A stretch of 64,000 nt of DNA. Origin: Rhodococcus sp. IEGM 1381. Its GTDB lineage: Bacteria; Actinomycetota; Actinomycetes; Mycobacteriales; Mycobacteriaceae. Shown here in pieces: positions 1-10,500 of this stretch (position 1 is the stretch's first letter; the number at the start of each line of letters is the position of its first letter). The notes below the pieces were generated by a model. That model ran no database searches. It saw only the letters and a program-made list of their open reading frames with translations, and was not told the origin of the DNA. The stretch spans positions 124,001 to 188,000 of the forward strand of contig NZ_JASHKQ010000004.1 of NCBI RefSeq assembly GCF_030056795.1. Reading direction: 5' to 3'. A program made the translations under genes and the position numbers.

Positions 1-26
1 CTGAACAGCGCTGAGATCTTCGGTGA

Positions 27-536
27 TCAGTTGAACAGGGCGGTTCCTACACCGGCAGCGGCCAGGGCCCACAGCACACTGGCGAAGGTGCCGATGATGA
101 ACTGTTCGGAGGCATGGGATTCGCGCAGCTCGGGATAGCGCGCAAGTCCCTTGACTGCCAGCACGATGGCGATCCCTTCCGGCCACCCGGCGAGGATCGA
201 CACGGCGACGGCCACGCGTTCGAGAATGCCGATGGTCAATCCACCACGAAGCGGCTCGACCGGATCGTCTCCGGTCGAGTCGCTCTGTCGTCGTGCGACG
301 CGAAACACGGTGGGCACCATCGCTGTTCCGCCCAGGGCCGCAGCGACGACGCTGAGGACCACTCCGACGGCATGGCCCAGACCGTAGGCCGGTCCGGCCA
401 CCGTGGCCAGGATTGCCGCTGCCGCGAGCAGACTCGACACGGCGACGGTGGGCAACCATCGGCGAATTCCGGTGCCGGCGGGGACGGTAGCGGCGACTGC
501 AGTCAGTGCCAGTAGCACGAGGGTGGCAACGATCAT
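27..536 (-). CDS. small multi-pass membrane protein, partner of the SatD-like gene
   Basis: A 169-residue, very hydrophobic protein with about four predicted membrane segments: the N-terminus, residues about 28-50, about 55-75, and the C-terminal end. A conserved-looking block with LARYPELRE followed by FIIGTFASVLWAL resembles the end of membrane proteins often encoded beside SatD-family genes; I infer the link from position and this block only. The ATG overlaps the stop of the upstream SatD-like gene in an ATGA arrangement, so the two are almost certainly co-translated. The open frame extends upstream, but that extension is arginine-rich shadow sequence of the SatD gene. No enzymatic motif is visible and the function is unknown. 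Confidence 0.7.
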   Translation of the reverse strand: MIVATLVLLALTAVAATVPAGTGIRRWLPTVAVSSLLAAAAILATVAGPAYGLGHAVGVVLSVVAAALGGTAMVPTVFRVARRQSDSTGDDPVEPLRGGLTIGILERVAVAVSILAGWPEGIAIVLAVKGLARYPELRESHASEQFIIGTFASVLWALAAAGVGTALFN

Positions 537-1132
537 GGCCGATGGCTTCCCGTCGTGTTCGCGGTGTCGAGCAATCGAGTCGCCAGGGTGCGGCCCGCGT
601 TCTCCACCTGCCAGCCGGCGACGGAGAGTCGTTGCGACATAGCTTGTTTGCTGATCTTCAACAGCTCTGCCGCGTCGGTCTGCGACAACCCGCCCTCCAT
701 GAGTGCAACCGCTTCGCGGCCGTGGTCCGAGCGGCGGCCGATCAGGAGGGCAACAAGGGTGAATGCCGTCTCGGCATCTTCGGCGGCAGTGGGCTCGGGG
801 CCGGAGACGGCCAGCGCGGCGGGGGTCCCCTTGGCCCTGGTCACAGCGTCTCGAGCTGCCTCGAATGCTGGGCCACGTCCGGCTCGCGTGGTTTCCGGTA
901 GTGGAAGCTCGACGGAACCGATGCCGATTCCTACGCTCCACTGTGGCGTGGACACCAGTTCGAGCGCGATGGAGACGACGGTGGCGGCGTCCTCGCACAC
1001 GGCTTGGACTTCGTCTCCTGCTGTGCGATCGAAAGGACGGATCAGCTCGTGGTCGCGATAGCGGTCGAGCAGCTCGGGTACCCGATCGATATCACGTCTA
1101 CTTCGACGTTGGTCCACGGTGAGAACGAACAT
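533..1132 (-). CDS. SatD-family protein with C-terminal helix-turn-helix
   Basis: A 199-residue protein. The N-terminal two thirds match the SatD pattern: a DRTAGDE segment, then a GIGIGSVELPLP stretch and a GPAFEAARDA block. SatD was named from a Streptococcus mutans acid-stress locus; its biochemistry is not established. Residues about 145-175 (GLSQTDAAELLKISKQAMSQRL) look like a helix-turn-helix, suggesting DNA binding. The ATG lies 6 bases after a good -10 and has no ribosome binding site, so the mRNA is probably leaderless. It is followed by a translationally coupled membrane protein. A sensing or autoregulatory role is inference. Confidence 0.7.
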   Translation of the reverse strand: MFVLTVDQRRSRRDIDRVPELLDRYRDHELIRPFDRTAGDEVQAVCEDAATVVSIALELVSTPQWSVGIGIGSVELPLPETTRAGRGPAFEAARDAVTRAKGTPAALAVSGPEPTAAEDAETAFTLVALLIGRRSDHGREAVALMEGGLSQTDAAELLKISKQAMSQRLSVAGWQVENAGRTLATRLLDTANTTGSHRP

Positions 1133-1138
1133 TGGACA

Positions 1139-1167
1139 AGGCTAGGTCGTTGATTTGATATAGTCAA
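1139..1167 (-). promoter_or_regulatory. leaderless promoter of the SatD-like operon
   Basis: On the minus strand TTGACT (1162-1167) and TAGCCT (1139-1144) are separated by 17 bases, a near-consensus sigma-A spacing. The -10 ends 6 bases before the ATG at 1132, so transcription should begin at or next to the start codon. The -35 overlaps the stop codon of the upstream TVP38 gene. The flanking AT-rich stretch 1150-1183 carries several TTGA/TCAA half-sites, including TCAAGC-n6-GCTTGA at 1164-1181, a possible operator. Confidence 0.6.
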
Positions 1168-1880
1168 GCTTCAAGGCTTGATTCATCGGAGTCAAGGTTC
1201 TCGCCCTGCTGACTGCCAGCAGCAACACGCTCCGACTTCGAGCCGCGCGAGAGCCGCCAATCCACCACCAGGCCACTCAGTCCGATCGCGATGCAGACCG
1301 CGGACAGCACCAGCAGCACCGGATGCGTCTCACCTCCGATGGCACCGCCGATCACGACGATCCCAAGAGTGCCCGGCAGCATGCCGACCGCGGTCGCCGC
1401 AGCGAACGGCACGAGACGCACTGCAGATACACCGCAGGCGTAGTTCACCAACGAGAACGGCACCGGGGCGATCAAGCGCAGAGAGCCGACGGCCAGCCAG
1501 CCTCTCCGGCGAAGGCTGTCGTCGATCGAGTCCAGGACCGAATGCGACATTCGAGCTGCCACGGCCTCGCGTCCGATCGCGCGGACCAGCAACAGAGCCA
1601 GGATCGCGCTGACCGTCGACGCTCCGATAGTGACGGCCAGACCGGTCAGCGGGCCGAACAGAACTCCGGCACTGAGTGTGAACAGGGTTCTCGGGACCGG
1701 CGCAATGGTCGCGACCGCGTGCACGGCGAAGAAGGCGAGCGGGAACGCAGGCCCGACGGCTGTTCCCCACTGGCGAATCTCTTCGACACTCGGATGGGGA
1801 GCGAACACGGCCACGAGGGCGAAGACGACGATCACCGCCACCAGGGCGATCAGTCGGAGGTCGCGCAGGTGCCGGGTCAC
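1164..1880 (-). CDS. TVP38/TMEM64 family membrane protein
   Basis: A 238-residue integral membrane protein with about six hydrophobic segments. It carries the family's central region: a re-entrant loop with PVPRTLFTLSAG and GPLTGLAVTIGAS, and a later PVPFSLVNYACG segment like the paired loops of DedA/VTT-domain proteins. Family members are linked to lipid scrambling or envelope homeostasis, but the substrate here is unknown. The C-terminus (from about residue 210) is a charged cytoplasmic tail. It lies upstream of the SatD-like gene on the same strand with a 31-base gap that contains an internal promoter. The divergent mutAB operon starts about 170 bases away. Confidence 0.85.
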   Translation of the reverse strand: MTRHLRDLRLIALVAVIVVFALVAVFAPHPSVEEIRQWGTAVGPAFPLAFFAVHAVATIAPVPRTLFTLSAGVLFGPLTGLAVTIGASTVSAILALLLVRAIGREAVAARMSHSVLDSIDDSLRRRGWLAVGSLRLIAPVPFSLVNYACGVSAVRLVPFAAATAVGMLPGTLGIVVIGGAIGGETHPVLLVLSAVCIAIGLSGLVVDWRLSRGSKSERVAAGSQQGENLDSDESSLEA

Positions 1881-1953
1881 GAGAGGCCAGCGTACCGGCG
1901 CAAGGTGACGCCTTCGCTATCTCGGAGTTCGACGACCGAGCGGTACGACCGAA

Positions 1954-1971
1954 CGTGAGGTGATCCTCACG
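1954..1971. repeat. inverted repeat upstream of mutA
   Basis: CGTGAGG-TGAT-CCTCACG, perfect 7-base arms with a 4-base spacer, in the divergent region between the TVP38 gene and mutA. The position suits an operator; the binding protein is unknown. Confidence 0.5.
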
Positions 1972-1982
1972 ATAACCTGCAA

Positions 1983-2006
1983 TGAAGTGGGGTTAGCATC
2001 ACTTCA
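1983..2006. promoter_or_regulatory. inverted repeat spanning the probable mutAB -10
   Basis: TGAAGTG and CACTTCA form perfect 7-base arms around a 10-base spacer. The spacer contains TAGCAT (1994-1999), a good actinobacterial -10 hexamer. A repressor bound here would sit on the RNA polymerase site. If that -10 is used, the leader before the GTG at 2050 is about 45 bases. The regulator is not identified. Confidence 0.5.
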
Positions 2007-2049
2007 AGTCGGGTGCAGATCTGCCCGCCGAACCGAGGGAGCAGCACAC

Positions 2050-3938
2050 GTGTCCATCGCGTCGCACGAAGATGCCGCACGCAGTGCTCATGCGGCCTGG
2101 CAGAAGTCAGTGGCCGGTGTGTTGGCCAAATCTCGCAGGGTCGAGGTGGCCGATCTGCCTGCCGATCCCGAACATCTACTCGATTCCACGACCTACGACG
2201 CGATCACGGTCTCCCCGTTGTACACAGCGTTCGACGAGCGGCCAGAAGGTCCACTACCGGGGCAGTTTCCGTACGTACGGGGTCGCGATCCCCATCGCGA
2301 CGTCAATGCAGGCTGGAAGGTGTGCACTCGGCACGGCTCGACTGCCCGAGACGCAGCCGACGGTGACGCGTCCGTTCTCAACACCCAGATTCTCGACTCG
2401 CTGTCCAACGGCACCAGCGCTCTGTGGTTGGCGGTCGGCGGCCACGGCGTCGACCCGACAGTGCTCCCGGAGGCTTTGCGCGGGGTGTTCCTCGAGCTCG
2501 CACCGCTGACGATCGATGCGCGCGAGGACGTATCTGCCGCGGCAGCCTCGTTGTTCTCCATTCTCGACTCGGCCGACATCGACGATCGCGCCGCAGTCGA
2601 CATCCGACTCGGAGTGTCCACCCTGACTGCGCAGTTGGGGGGCACCGCGACGATCGAGATGACCGAGGCACTCGAGCTGGTCCACGAGTCGATCGGTCGC
2701 GCCGAGACAATTCGCACGATCACAGTCGACGGCACCGTCTTCCACAATCTCGGAGCCGGCGACGCGCAAGAACTCGGTGCGTCGATTGCCGCAGGCCTCG
2801 AGTACGTCCGCTCCATGACGAACGCAGGCGTCGGCATCTCGGATGCTCTGCGCCAGATCGAATTCCGGTTCGCCGCCACCGACGATCAGTTTCAGACCAT
2901 CGCCAAGTTCAGGGCCGCGCGCACACTGTGGGCGCGCGTCGCGCAGGTGTGCGGATCCTCGGAAGCCGGTGATGCTCCGCAGCATGCGGTGACCTCGGAA
3001 GCAATGATGTCTCAACGAGATCCGTGGGTGAACATGCTGCGCACCACACTGGCGTCGTTCGGTGCCGGGGTGGGTGGCGCGGATTCGGTGACGGTGTTGC
3101 CGTTCGATGCCGCGCTACACGGCGGCGCAGCGGGGGTGTCGAAGACCTTCGCGGCCCGCATCGCCAGGAACACTCAATTGCTGCTGCTCGAAGAAGCCCA
3201 TTTGGGGCGGGTGCTGGATCCCGGTGCCGGGTCCTGGTACATCGAGGATCTGACGGCAGCGGTCGCCGCGAAGGCCTGGGAGTTCTTTCGGACCGTCGAA
3301 GCGTCGGGTGGATTCCGCGCCGCCGTCGACGACGGTTCACTCGTGGCGGCGATCGAGAAGACCCGTGCAGAGCGCGATTCCGATATCGCACACCGGCTCA
3401 CCCCGCTGACCGGTGTCAACGAATTTCCCAATCTGGCCGAGGCTCCACTGACTCCCGAGCAGACCGCGCAGCAGGGCTCGGCGGCGGTGTACCGGTACGG
3501 CAGGGCTTTCGAGGCGCTCCGGGATCGGTCGGATGCATTTCTGGCCGAGCATGATTCGCGGCCGACCGTGCTCCTGATACCGCTGGGAAGCGTCGCCGAA
3601 CACAACGTCCGAACGACGTTCGCATCGAACCTGATGGCCTCGGGCGGAATCGAGGCCGTCAATCCAGGTCCACTGACCGTGGACGGAATCGCCGCGGCGG
3701 TCGAGTCCTTCCAGGCCGCTGTCGCCGTGGTGTGCGGTACCGACAAGCGTTACGCCGACGAGGCCTCCACTGCCGTGGATGCAGCCCGCGCCGCTGGTGT
3801 TTCGCGGGTTCTGCTCGCCGGACCAGAGAAGATCTTCGCCGGCATCGAGGGCACGTCGCGTCCCGATGGATTCCTGACCGCGAAGGTCGATGCCATCGCT
3901 GTGCTGACCGAACTTCTCGACACCCTGGGAGCGAAGAA

Positions 3939-3942
<4 letters not shown>
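2050..3942 (+). CDS. mutA: methylmalonyl-CoA mutase small (beta) subunit
   Basis: A 630-residue protein, the usual length for MutA. Together with MutB it interconverts succinyl-CoA and (R)-methylmalonyl-CoA, linking propionyl-CoA and odd-chain or branched catabolism to the TCA cycle. The substrate-binding TIM-barrel region spans about residues 50-450 (for example [16 protein letters not shown] and [20 protein letters not shown]). The C-terminal flavodoxin-like domain lacks the cobalamin DxHxxG motif, as expected for the non-catalytic subunit. I chose the GTG at 2050 because GAGGGA lies 9 bases before it; the frame is open to 1960 but the extra residues look non-coding. Its stop overlaps the mutB start. 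Confidence 0.93.
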
Positions 3943-6209
<2,267 letters not shown>

Positions 6210-6211
6210 AC

Positions 6212-7246
6212 ATGGGTGCTCCGAACAACGACATGAGCTCTTCGAATGGTTCACCGCCGCCCAGAGGCCGCATCATCGACGTCGATAGCGTCGCCGAATC
6301 GGTGCGAGCGAACGAGCGATCCGGTCTGGCGCGTGCCATCACGCTCGTCGAGTCGACTAGATCGGATCATCGAGATCTGGCGCAGCAACTGCTCCTCCGT
6401 GTGTTGCCCGACGCAGGTGGCTCTCACCGGGTCGGTATCACCGGAGTGCCGGGTGTCGGTAAATCGACGTTCATCGACGCGCTCGGTATGCGGTTGATCG
6501 AGAAGGGGCACCGAGTCGCGGTGCTTGCGGTCGATCCGTCGTCGACCCGAACCGGTGGTTCCATCCTGGGTGACAAGACCAGAATGTCGCGTTTGGCGGT
6601 CCAGGAGAACGCGTACATCCGGCCGTCTCCGACATCGGGAACCCTGGGCGGGGTGGCGCGTGCGACCCGCGAGACCATCGTCTTGCTCGAAGCAGCCGGT
6701 TTCGACGTGATCCTGGTCGAGACTGTGGGTGTCGGACAGTCGGAGGTGACGGTCGCCAACATGGTCGACTGCTTCACGTTCCTCACGCTCGCACGCACCG
6801 GAGATCAGCTGCAGGGCATCAAGAAGGGCGTTCTCGAACTCGCCGATCTGGTGGCCGTCAACAAGGCCGACGGCAAGCACGCGACCGACGCGAAGAACGC
6901 GGCGCGAGAGTTGGCGGGCGCGCTGCGGCTGATCTATCCGCACGATGCGATCTGGAAGCCCCCGGTGTTGACGATGAGCGCCATCGAGGGCACCGGACTC
7001 GACGAGTACTGGGATACAGTGCTGCGCCATCAGCAAGTGCTCAGTGACGCAGGCGAATTCGCAGAGAAACGTCGGAAGCAGCAGGTCGATTGGACGTGGA
7101 CGATGGTCAACGACCAACTGCTGCGTCGGCTGGCGCAGAATCCCTCCGTCAAGGCCATCCGCAGCGACGTCGAGACCCGAGTGCGCGACGGTTCCCTGAC
7201 CGCCGCGCTGGCGGCGCAGGAGCTACTCGACGCGTTCGATTCCTGA
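6212..7246 (+). CDS. meaB: MeaB/ArgK-type GTPase chaperone of methylmalonyl-CoA mutase
   Basis: A 344-residue G3E-family P-loop GTPase. The Walker A GVPGVGKS is at residues 78-85, with DPSSTRTGGSILGDKTRM in the switch region, ETVGVGQSE as Walker B/G3 and NKADG as the guanine-specificity motif. MeaB gates cofactor loading and protects MutAB from inactivation. It lies 2 bases after mutB, completing a mutA-mutB-meaB operon. A second in-frame ATG at 6233 is possible; the first is given because it is closest to mutB. Its last 24 bases overlap the convergent nucleoside hydrolase gene. Confidence 0.93.
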   Translation: MGAPNNDMSSSNGSPPPRGRIIDVDSVAESVRANERSGLARAITLVESTRSDHRDLAQQLLLRVLPDAGGSHRVGITGVPGVGKSTFIDALGMRLIEKGHRVAVLAVDPSSTRTGGSILGDKTRMSRLAVQENAYIRPSPTSGTLGGVARATRETIVLLEAAGFDVILVETVGVGQSEVTVANMVDCFTFLTLARTGDQLQGIKKGVLELADLVAVNKADGKHATDAKNAARELAGALRLIYPHDAIWKPPVLTMSAIEGTGLDEYWDTVLRHQQVLSDAGEFAEKRRKQQVDWTWTMVNDQLLRRLAQNPSVKAIRSDVETRVRDGSLTAALAAQELLDAFDS

Positions 7247-8299
7247 TTCGAATTCTGCTCGCTGTGCCGCGGGGTAGAGCCGGGCTGCGAGAGCTCCGAC
7301 ACGATCGATCAAGCGGTCGAAGAATGCCTCCGGATCGGTGTGTGTCGCGATCGCGACGTTCGCGTCCTTGCCCCACATCCCGCGCCAGTCCGCGACTGTT
7401 GTTCCGCGCGTGAGAGTTCCGACGAGTTCGACGTCGACGGTCGCGTGTCGGTAGGTGGCGATATCCGGATCCAGCGCGACAGCGGCCGCGAACGGATCGT
7501 GCATGTGCGCGAGGAATCCTTGATCATGATCGCGATGGAATTCCATGTAGAACCGCACCGCGTCGGAGAAGTGCCGCACGATCGGATTCGACGCGGTCGA
7601 CCGAACACCTGGTGCATCGCTCGACGAGATCGCCTCGCCGGGAGAGCTTCCGGCCCGTTCGGCAAGCCGCCGAACATGTTCCGGCGTCATCTCGATGGTC
7701 TCGGTGATGTCGAGCGCACAGACGATGGGGCGACGGTCTGCAGGTAGTCCGGAGAAGGCTGCGAACACCTCCGCGGCTGCCTCCGGGTCCACCGCGATGT
7801 TCCATTCGCTGGTCGGCGTCGTGTTTCCCTGGTGTTGAAACGCTCCACCCATGAGCACCAAACGCTTCAACAATCGAGGTAACTCGGGATCGAGGCGGAT
7901 CGCCAGTGCCAGGTTGGTCAGCGGACCGGTGACGAGCCCGGTGATCTTGCCCGGATGCGAGCGGACCAGCTCGATCCACATCGTGGTGGCATCTCGGGGT
8001 GACAGCGGCCGAGGCGAGACCGGCAGCTCTGCGTACCCGATACCTTGCGGTCCGTGGGTGTCCTCCGTGGTCATCAGCGGTGCAACGAGCGGCACCTGGG
8101 CACCGAGCGCTACCTCGACATCACCTGCACGGCACAGATCGAGCCAAGCCAGGTTGTTCGCGGCAACCTGATCTACCGGCACGTTCCCGGCGGTGGAGGC
8201 AATACCGAGTATGTCTGCCTCTTCGGTCGCGAGCAGGTACAGCAGGGCGAGCGAGTCGTCGATCCCGGTGTCGACGTCGACGATCAGTGGCACGGTCAT
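7223..8299 (-). CDS. inosine/uridine-preferring nucleoside hydrolase family protein
   Basis: A 358-residue protein with the family's calcium-binding N-terminus DVDTGIDDS (Asp8, Asp10, Asp14, Asp15). It also has GPLTNLALAIRLDP, LVLMGGAF, a WNIAVDPEAA block and a late HDPFAAA segment that supplies another metal ligand. Enzymes of this family hydrolyse the N-glycosidic bond of ribonucleosides for base salvage. Substrate preference cannot be read from the sequence. The ATG overlaps the osmC-like stop (ATGA), so the two form a coupled pair. The 3' end overlaps meaB on the other strand. Confidence 0.9.
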   Translation of the reverse strand: MTVPLIVDVDTGIDDSLALLYLLATEEADILGIASTAGNVPVDQVAANNLAWLDLCRAGDVEVALGAQVPLVAPLMTTEDTHGPQGIGYAELPVSPRPLSPRDATTMWIELVRSHPGKITGLVTGPLTNLALAIRLDPELPRLLKRLVLMGGAFQHQGNTTPTSEWNIAVDPEAAAEVFAAFSGLPADRRPIVCALDITETIEMTPEHVRRLAERAGSSPGEAISSSDAPGVRSTASNPIVRHFSDAVRFYMEFHRDHDQGFLAHMHDPFAAAVALDPDIATYRHATVDVELVGTLTRGTTVADWRGMWGKDANVAIATHTDPEAFFDRLIDRVGALAARLYPAAQRAEFESGIERVE

Positions 8300-8766
8300 G
8301 CTGCCACCTGCGTGGTCGGGGTGTGGCGAACCGGAAAATTGACCGATCGTGCGATGAAGCACTTCGACGACGCTGATGCGTGCAGCTTCTCGGCGCGGGC
8401 CAACATAGACGGGTCGGCCACGCTCACGAACGGGGCCAGGGTGACTTCGACGAACTGCCCGGACCCGTCGGATTGCTCGGTCATCACCCCGGTGGGGGAG
8501 TCGACGTAGCCGGTGACCGTCACGCCCGATGCAGCGGCCAGTCCGAGGTACCAGAGCATGTGGCAACTCGACAGCGAGGCCACGAGGAGCTCCTCGGGAT
8601 TCCAGCGCTCTGCATCGCCGCGGAAGCTCGGATCGGAACTAGCTGCGAGGTCGGGCTTCCCTGGAGCCGAGACAACGTGGTCGCGGTCGTAGCAGGAGGC
8701 ACCTGAGGTTCCCTCGCCGCGATTGCCCGTCCAGTTCACTGTGAGTCCGTAGTTGTGGTTCGGCAC
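8296..8766 (-). CDS. OsmC/Ohr family protein
   Basis: A 156-residue protein with the two conserved peroxidatic and resolving cysteines, Cys68 in LSSCHMLWYL and Cys126 in SSKCFIARSV, plus the NPEELL block. OsmC proteins reduce organic hydroperoxides with thiol help. The frame is open further upstream, but the GTG at 8766 (protein start V/M-PNHNYGLTVNW) gives the usual OsmC N-terminus and length. No strong ribosome binding site precedes it, so the start is moderately certain. It is translationally coupled to the downstream nucleoside hydrolase; the functional reason for that pairing is unclear. Confidence 0.85.
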   Translation of the reverse strand: MPNHNYGLTVNWTGNRGEGTSGASCYDRDHVVSAPGKPDLAASSDPSFRGDAERWNPEELLVASLSSCHMLWYLGLAAASGVTVTGYVDSPTGVMTEQSDGSGQFVEVTLAPFVSVADPSMLARAEKLHASASSKCFIARSVNFPVRHTPTTQVAA

Positions 8767-8932
8767 GAGTCCATCGTGCCAGTACCGGGCCGAGGGGCGA
8801 CGGTCCACCTCTTCTCTTGATGTCCGTATCGACCGGATTGCCCCAATTGTCAAGGGGGCCAGGCCCAACGGATCATTCGACCACCGACCTGCTGAAACCT
8901 GGACCGACGTCGCTGTTTGTCGTGTTCGCTGT

Positions 8933-8962
8933 TTGATAAGCGGTCATTCCCCTGGCTAACGT
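8933..8962 (+). promoter_or_regulatory. leaderless promoter of the MHS transporter gene
   Basis: TTGATA (8933-8938), an 18-base spacer and TAACGT (8957-8962). The -10 ends 7 bases before the ATG at 8970. With no Shine-Dalgarno there, this supports a leaderless transcript starting at the ATG and decides the start codon. Confidence 0.6.
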
Positions 8963-8969
8963 TGCAGTA

Positions 8970-10484
8970 ATGACGGTTGCGCAAGGTACAGAATCTCCCG
9001 AGTCGTCACCCCGACAATCGCGATGGGGACGTCGACATGTCCAACGCCTCCGGCGTGACGCGTTCTCCCATCGGATGCGGAGAAAGCCGGCGCTATCGGA
9101 GGAGAGCATCACCGTCGTCGATCAACCGATGCTCAAACGCGCGGTCTCGGCTGCAGCCCTTGGCAACACGATGGAGTGGTTCGACTTCGGCGTCTACGGC
9201 TACCTGGCGGCAACGCTGGGCAAGGTGTTCTACCCCGACGCCACGCCCGCGGTTCAGCTCATCTCGACGTTCGCCACGTTCGCCGCTGCATTCGTGGTTC
9301 GGCCACTGGGCGGCCTGTTCTTCGGCCCGTTGGGGGACCGAATCGGTCGGCAGAAGGTGCTCGCCGCCACGATGATCATGATGGCCATCGGCACCCTGGC
9401 CGTCGGACTCATCCCCAGCTACGCAACCATCGGAATCTGGGCACCGATCCTCCTTCTCGTCGCACGCTTGGTTCAAGGCTTCTCCACCGGCGGTGAGTAC
9501 GGCGGCGCCACGACCTTCATCGCCGAGTACTCCCCGGACAAACGGCGTGGCTTCCTCGGTAGTTGGCTCGACTTCGGCACCTTCGTGGGATACGCGATGG
9601 GCTCTGGCCTGGTGACGATCCTCAACGCCGTGCTGGGCGACGCCGCGATGGTCGAATGGGGCTGGCGCATACCGTTCTTCGTTGCCGGCCCGATGGGGCT
9701 CATCGGGCTGTATCTACGCCTCAAGCTCGAGGACACGCCCGCATTCCGCAAACAGCTCGACGAACACGACAGCAAGGTGAAAGCACAGGAGAGTGGACGG
9801 AAATCGATCGGAAAGATCTTCACCGATCACTGGCGGGCTCTGCTGATCTGCATGGGAATCGTGCTGTTGTACAACGTGACCAACTACATGGTGACGTCGT
9901 ACCTGCCGACCTACTTCACCGAAGTGGTCGGACGTAGTCAGCTCAGTGCCGACTTGCTCGTACTCTCGGCGATGATCGTCGTGGTGAGCATCATCGTGGT
10001 CGTGGGCAGGCTCACAGACAGGATCGGCCGCAAGCCGGTATTCGTGTTCGGTGCCGTCGGACAGATCGTTCTGGCCGTGCCGTGTTTTCTTCTGCTGCGT
10101 GGCAGCGGATGGGTCGGGCCGCTGATCGCATGCCTCCTGCTCGGACTCGTACTGGCGTGCTTCGCGGCACCGAGCGCATCGACGCTACCGGCCCTGTTCC
10201 CCACCCGGATTCGCTACGCAGCACTCTCGATCGGGTTCAATTTGTCGGTCTCCATCTTCGGTGGAACGACACCTCTGGTCACGTCGGCCCTCGTCAGTGC
10301 AACGGGCAGCCCGATGATTCCTGCCTACTACCTCATCGTGAGCGGCGTCGTCGGACTCATTGCAGTCGGTTTCCTGCGCGAATCCGCCACGCAACCGCTC
10401 GACGGGTCTCCGCCGCAGGTGGATTCGACCGAGGAAGCCAAAGAGCTGTACACAGAGGCATCGGCTTTGGTCGGCCGACCCTGA
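8970..10484 (+). CDS. MFS transporter, metabolite:H+ symporter (ProP-like) family
   Basis: A 504-residue, 12-segment permease. The core starts near residue 55 with GNTMEWFDFGVYGYLA, characteristic of the MHS subfamily. GPLGDRIGRQKVL in the 2-3 loop, GFSTGGEYGGA and GRLTDRIGRKPVF follow. Such proteins import osmolytes or carboxylic acids with protons; the substrate here is unknown, although ProP-like sequences often take betaine or proline. The first about 50 residues are arginine-rich and look poorly conserved. An alternative ATG at 9037 has a better ribosome binding site (GGGGAC) but is in another frame. The leaderless ATG is preferred. Confidence 0.85.
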   Translation: MTVAQGTESPESSPRQSRWGRRHVQRLRRDAFSHRMRRKPALSEESITVVDQPMLKRAVSAAALGNTMEWFDFGVYGYLAATLGKVFYPDATPAVQLISTFATFAAAFVVRPLGGLFFGPLGDRIGRQKVLAATMIMMAIGTLAVGLIPSYATIGIWAPILLLVARLVQGFSTGGEYGGATTFIAEYSPDKRRGFLGSWLDFGTFVGYAMGSGLVTILNAVLGDAAMVEWGWRIPFFVAGPMGLIGLYLRLKLEDTPAFRKQLDEHDSKVKAQESGRKSIGKIFTDHWRALLICMGIVLLYNVTNYMVTSYLPTYFTEVVGRSQLSADLLVLSAMIVVVSIIVVVGRLTDRIGRKPVFVFGAVGQIVLAVPCFLLLRGSGWVGPLIACLLLGLVLACFAAPSASTLPALFPTRIRYAALSIGFNLSVSIFGGTTPLVTSALVSATGSPMIPAYYLIVSGVVGLIAVGFLRESATQPLDGSPPQVDSTEEAKELYTEASALVGRP

Positions 10485-10500
10485 CGAGACAAAAGGCACG

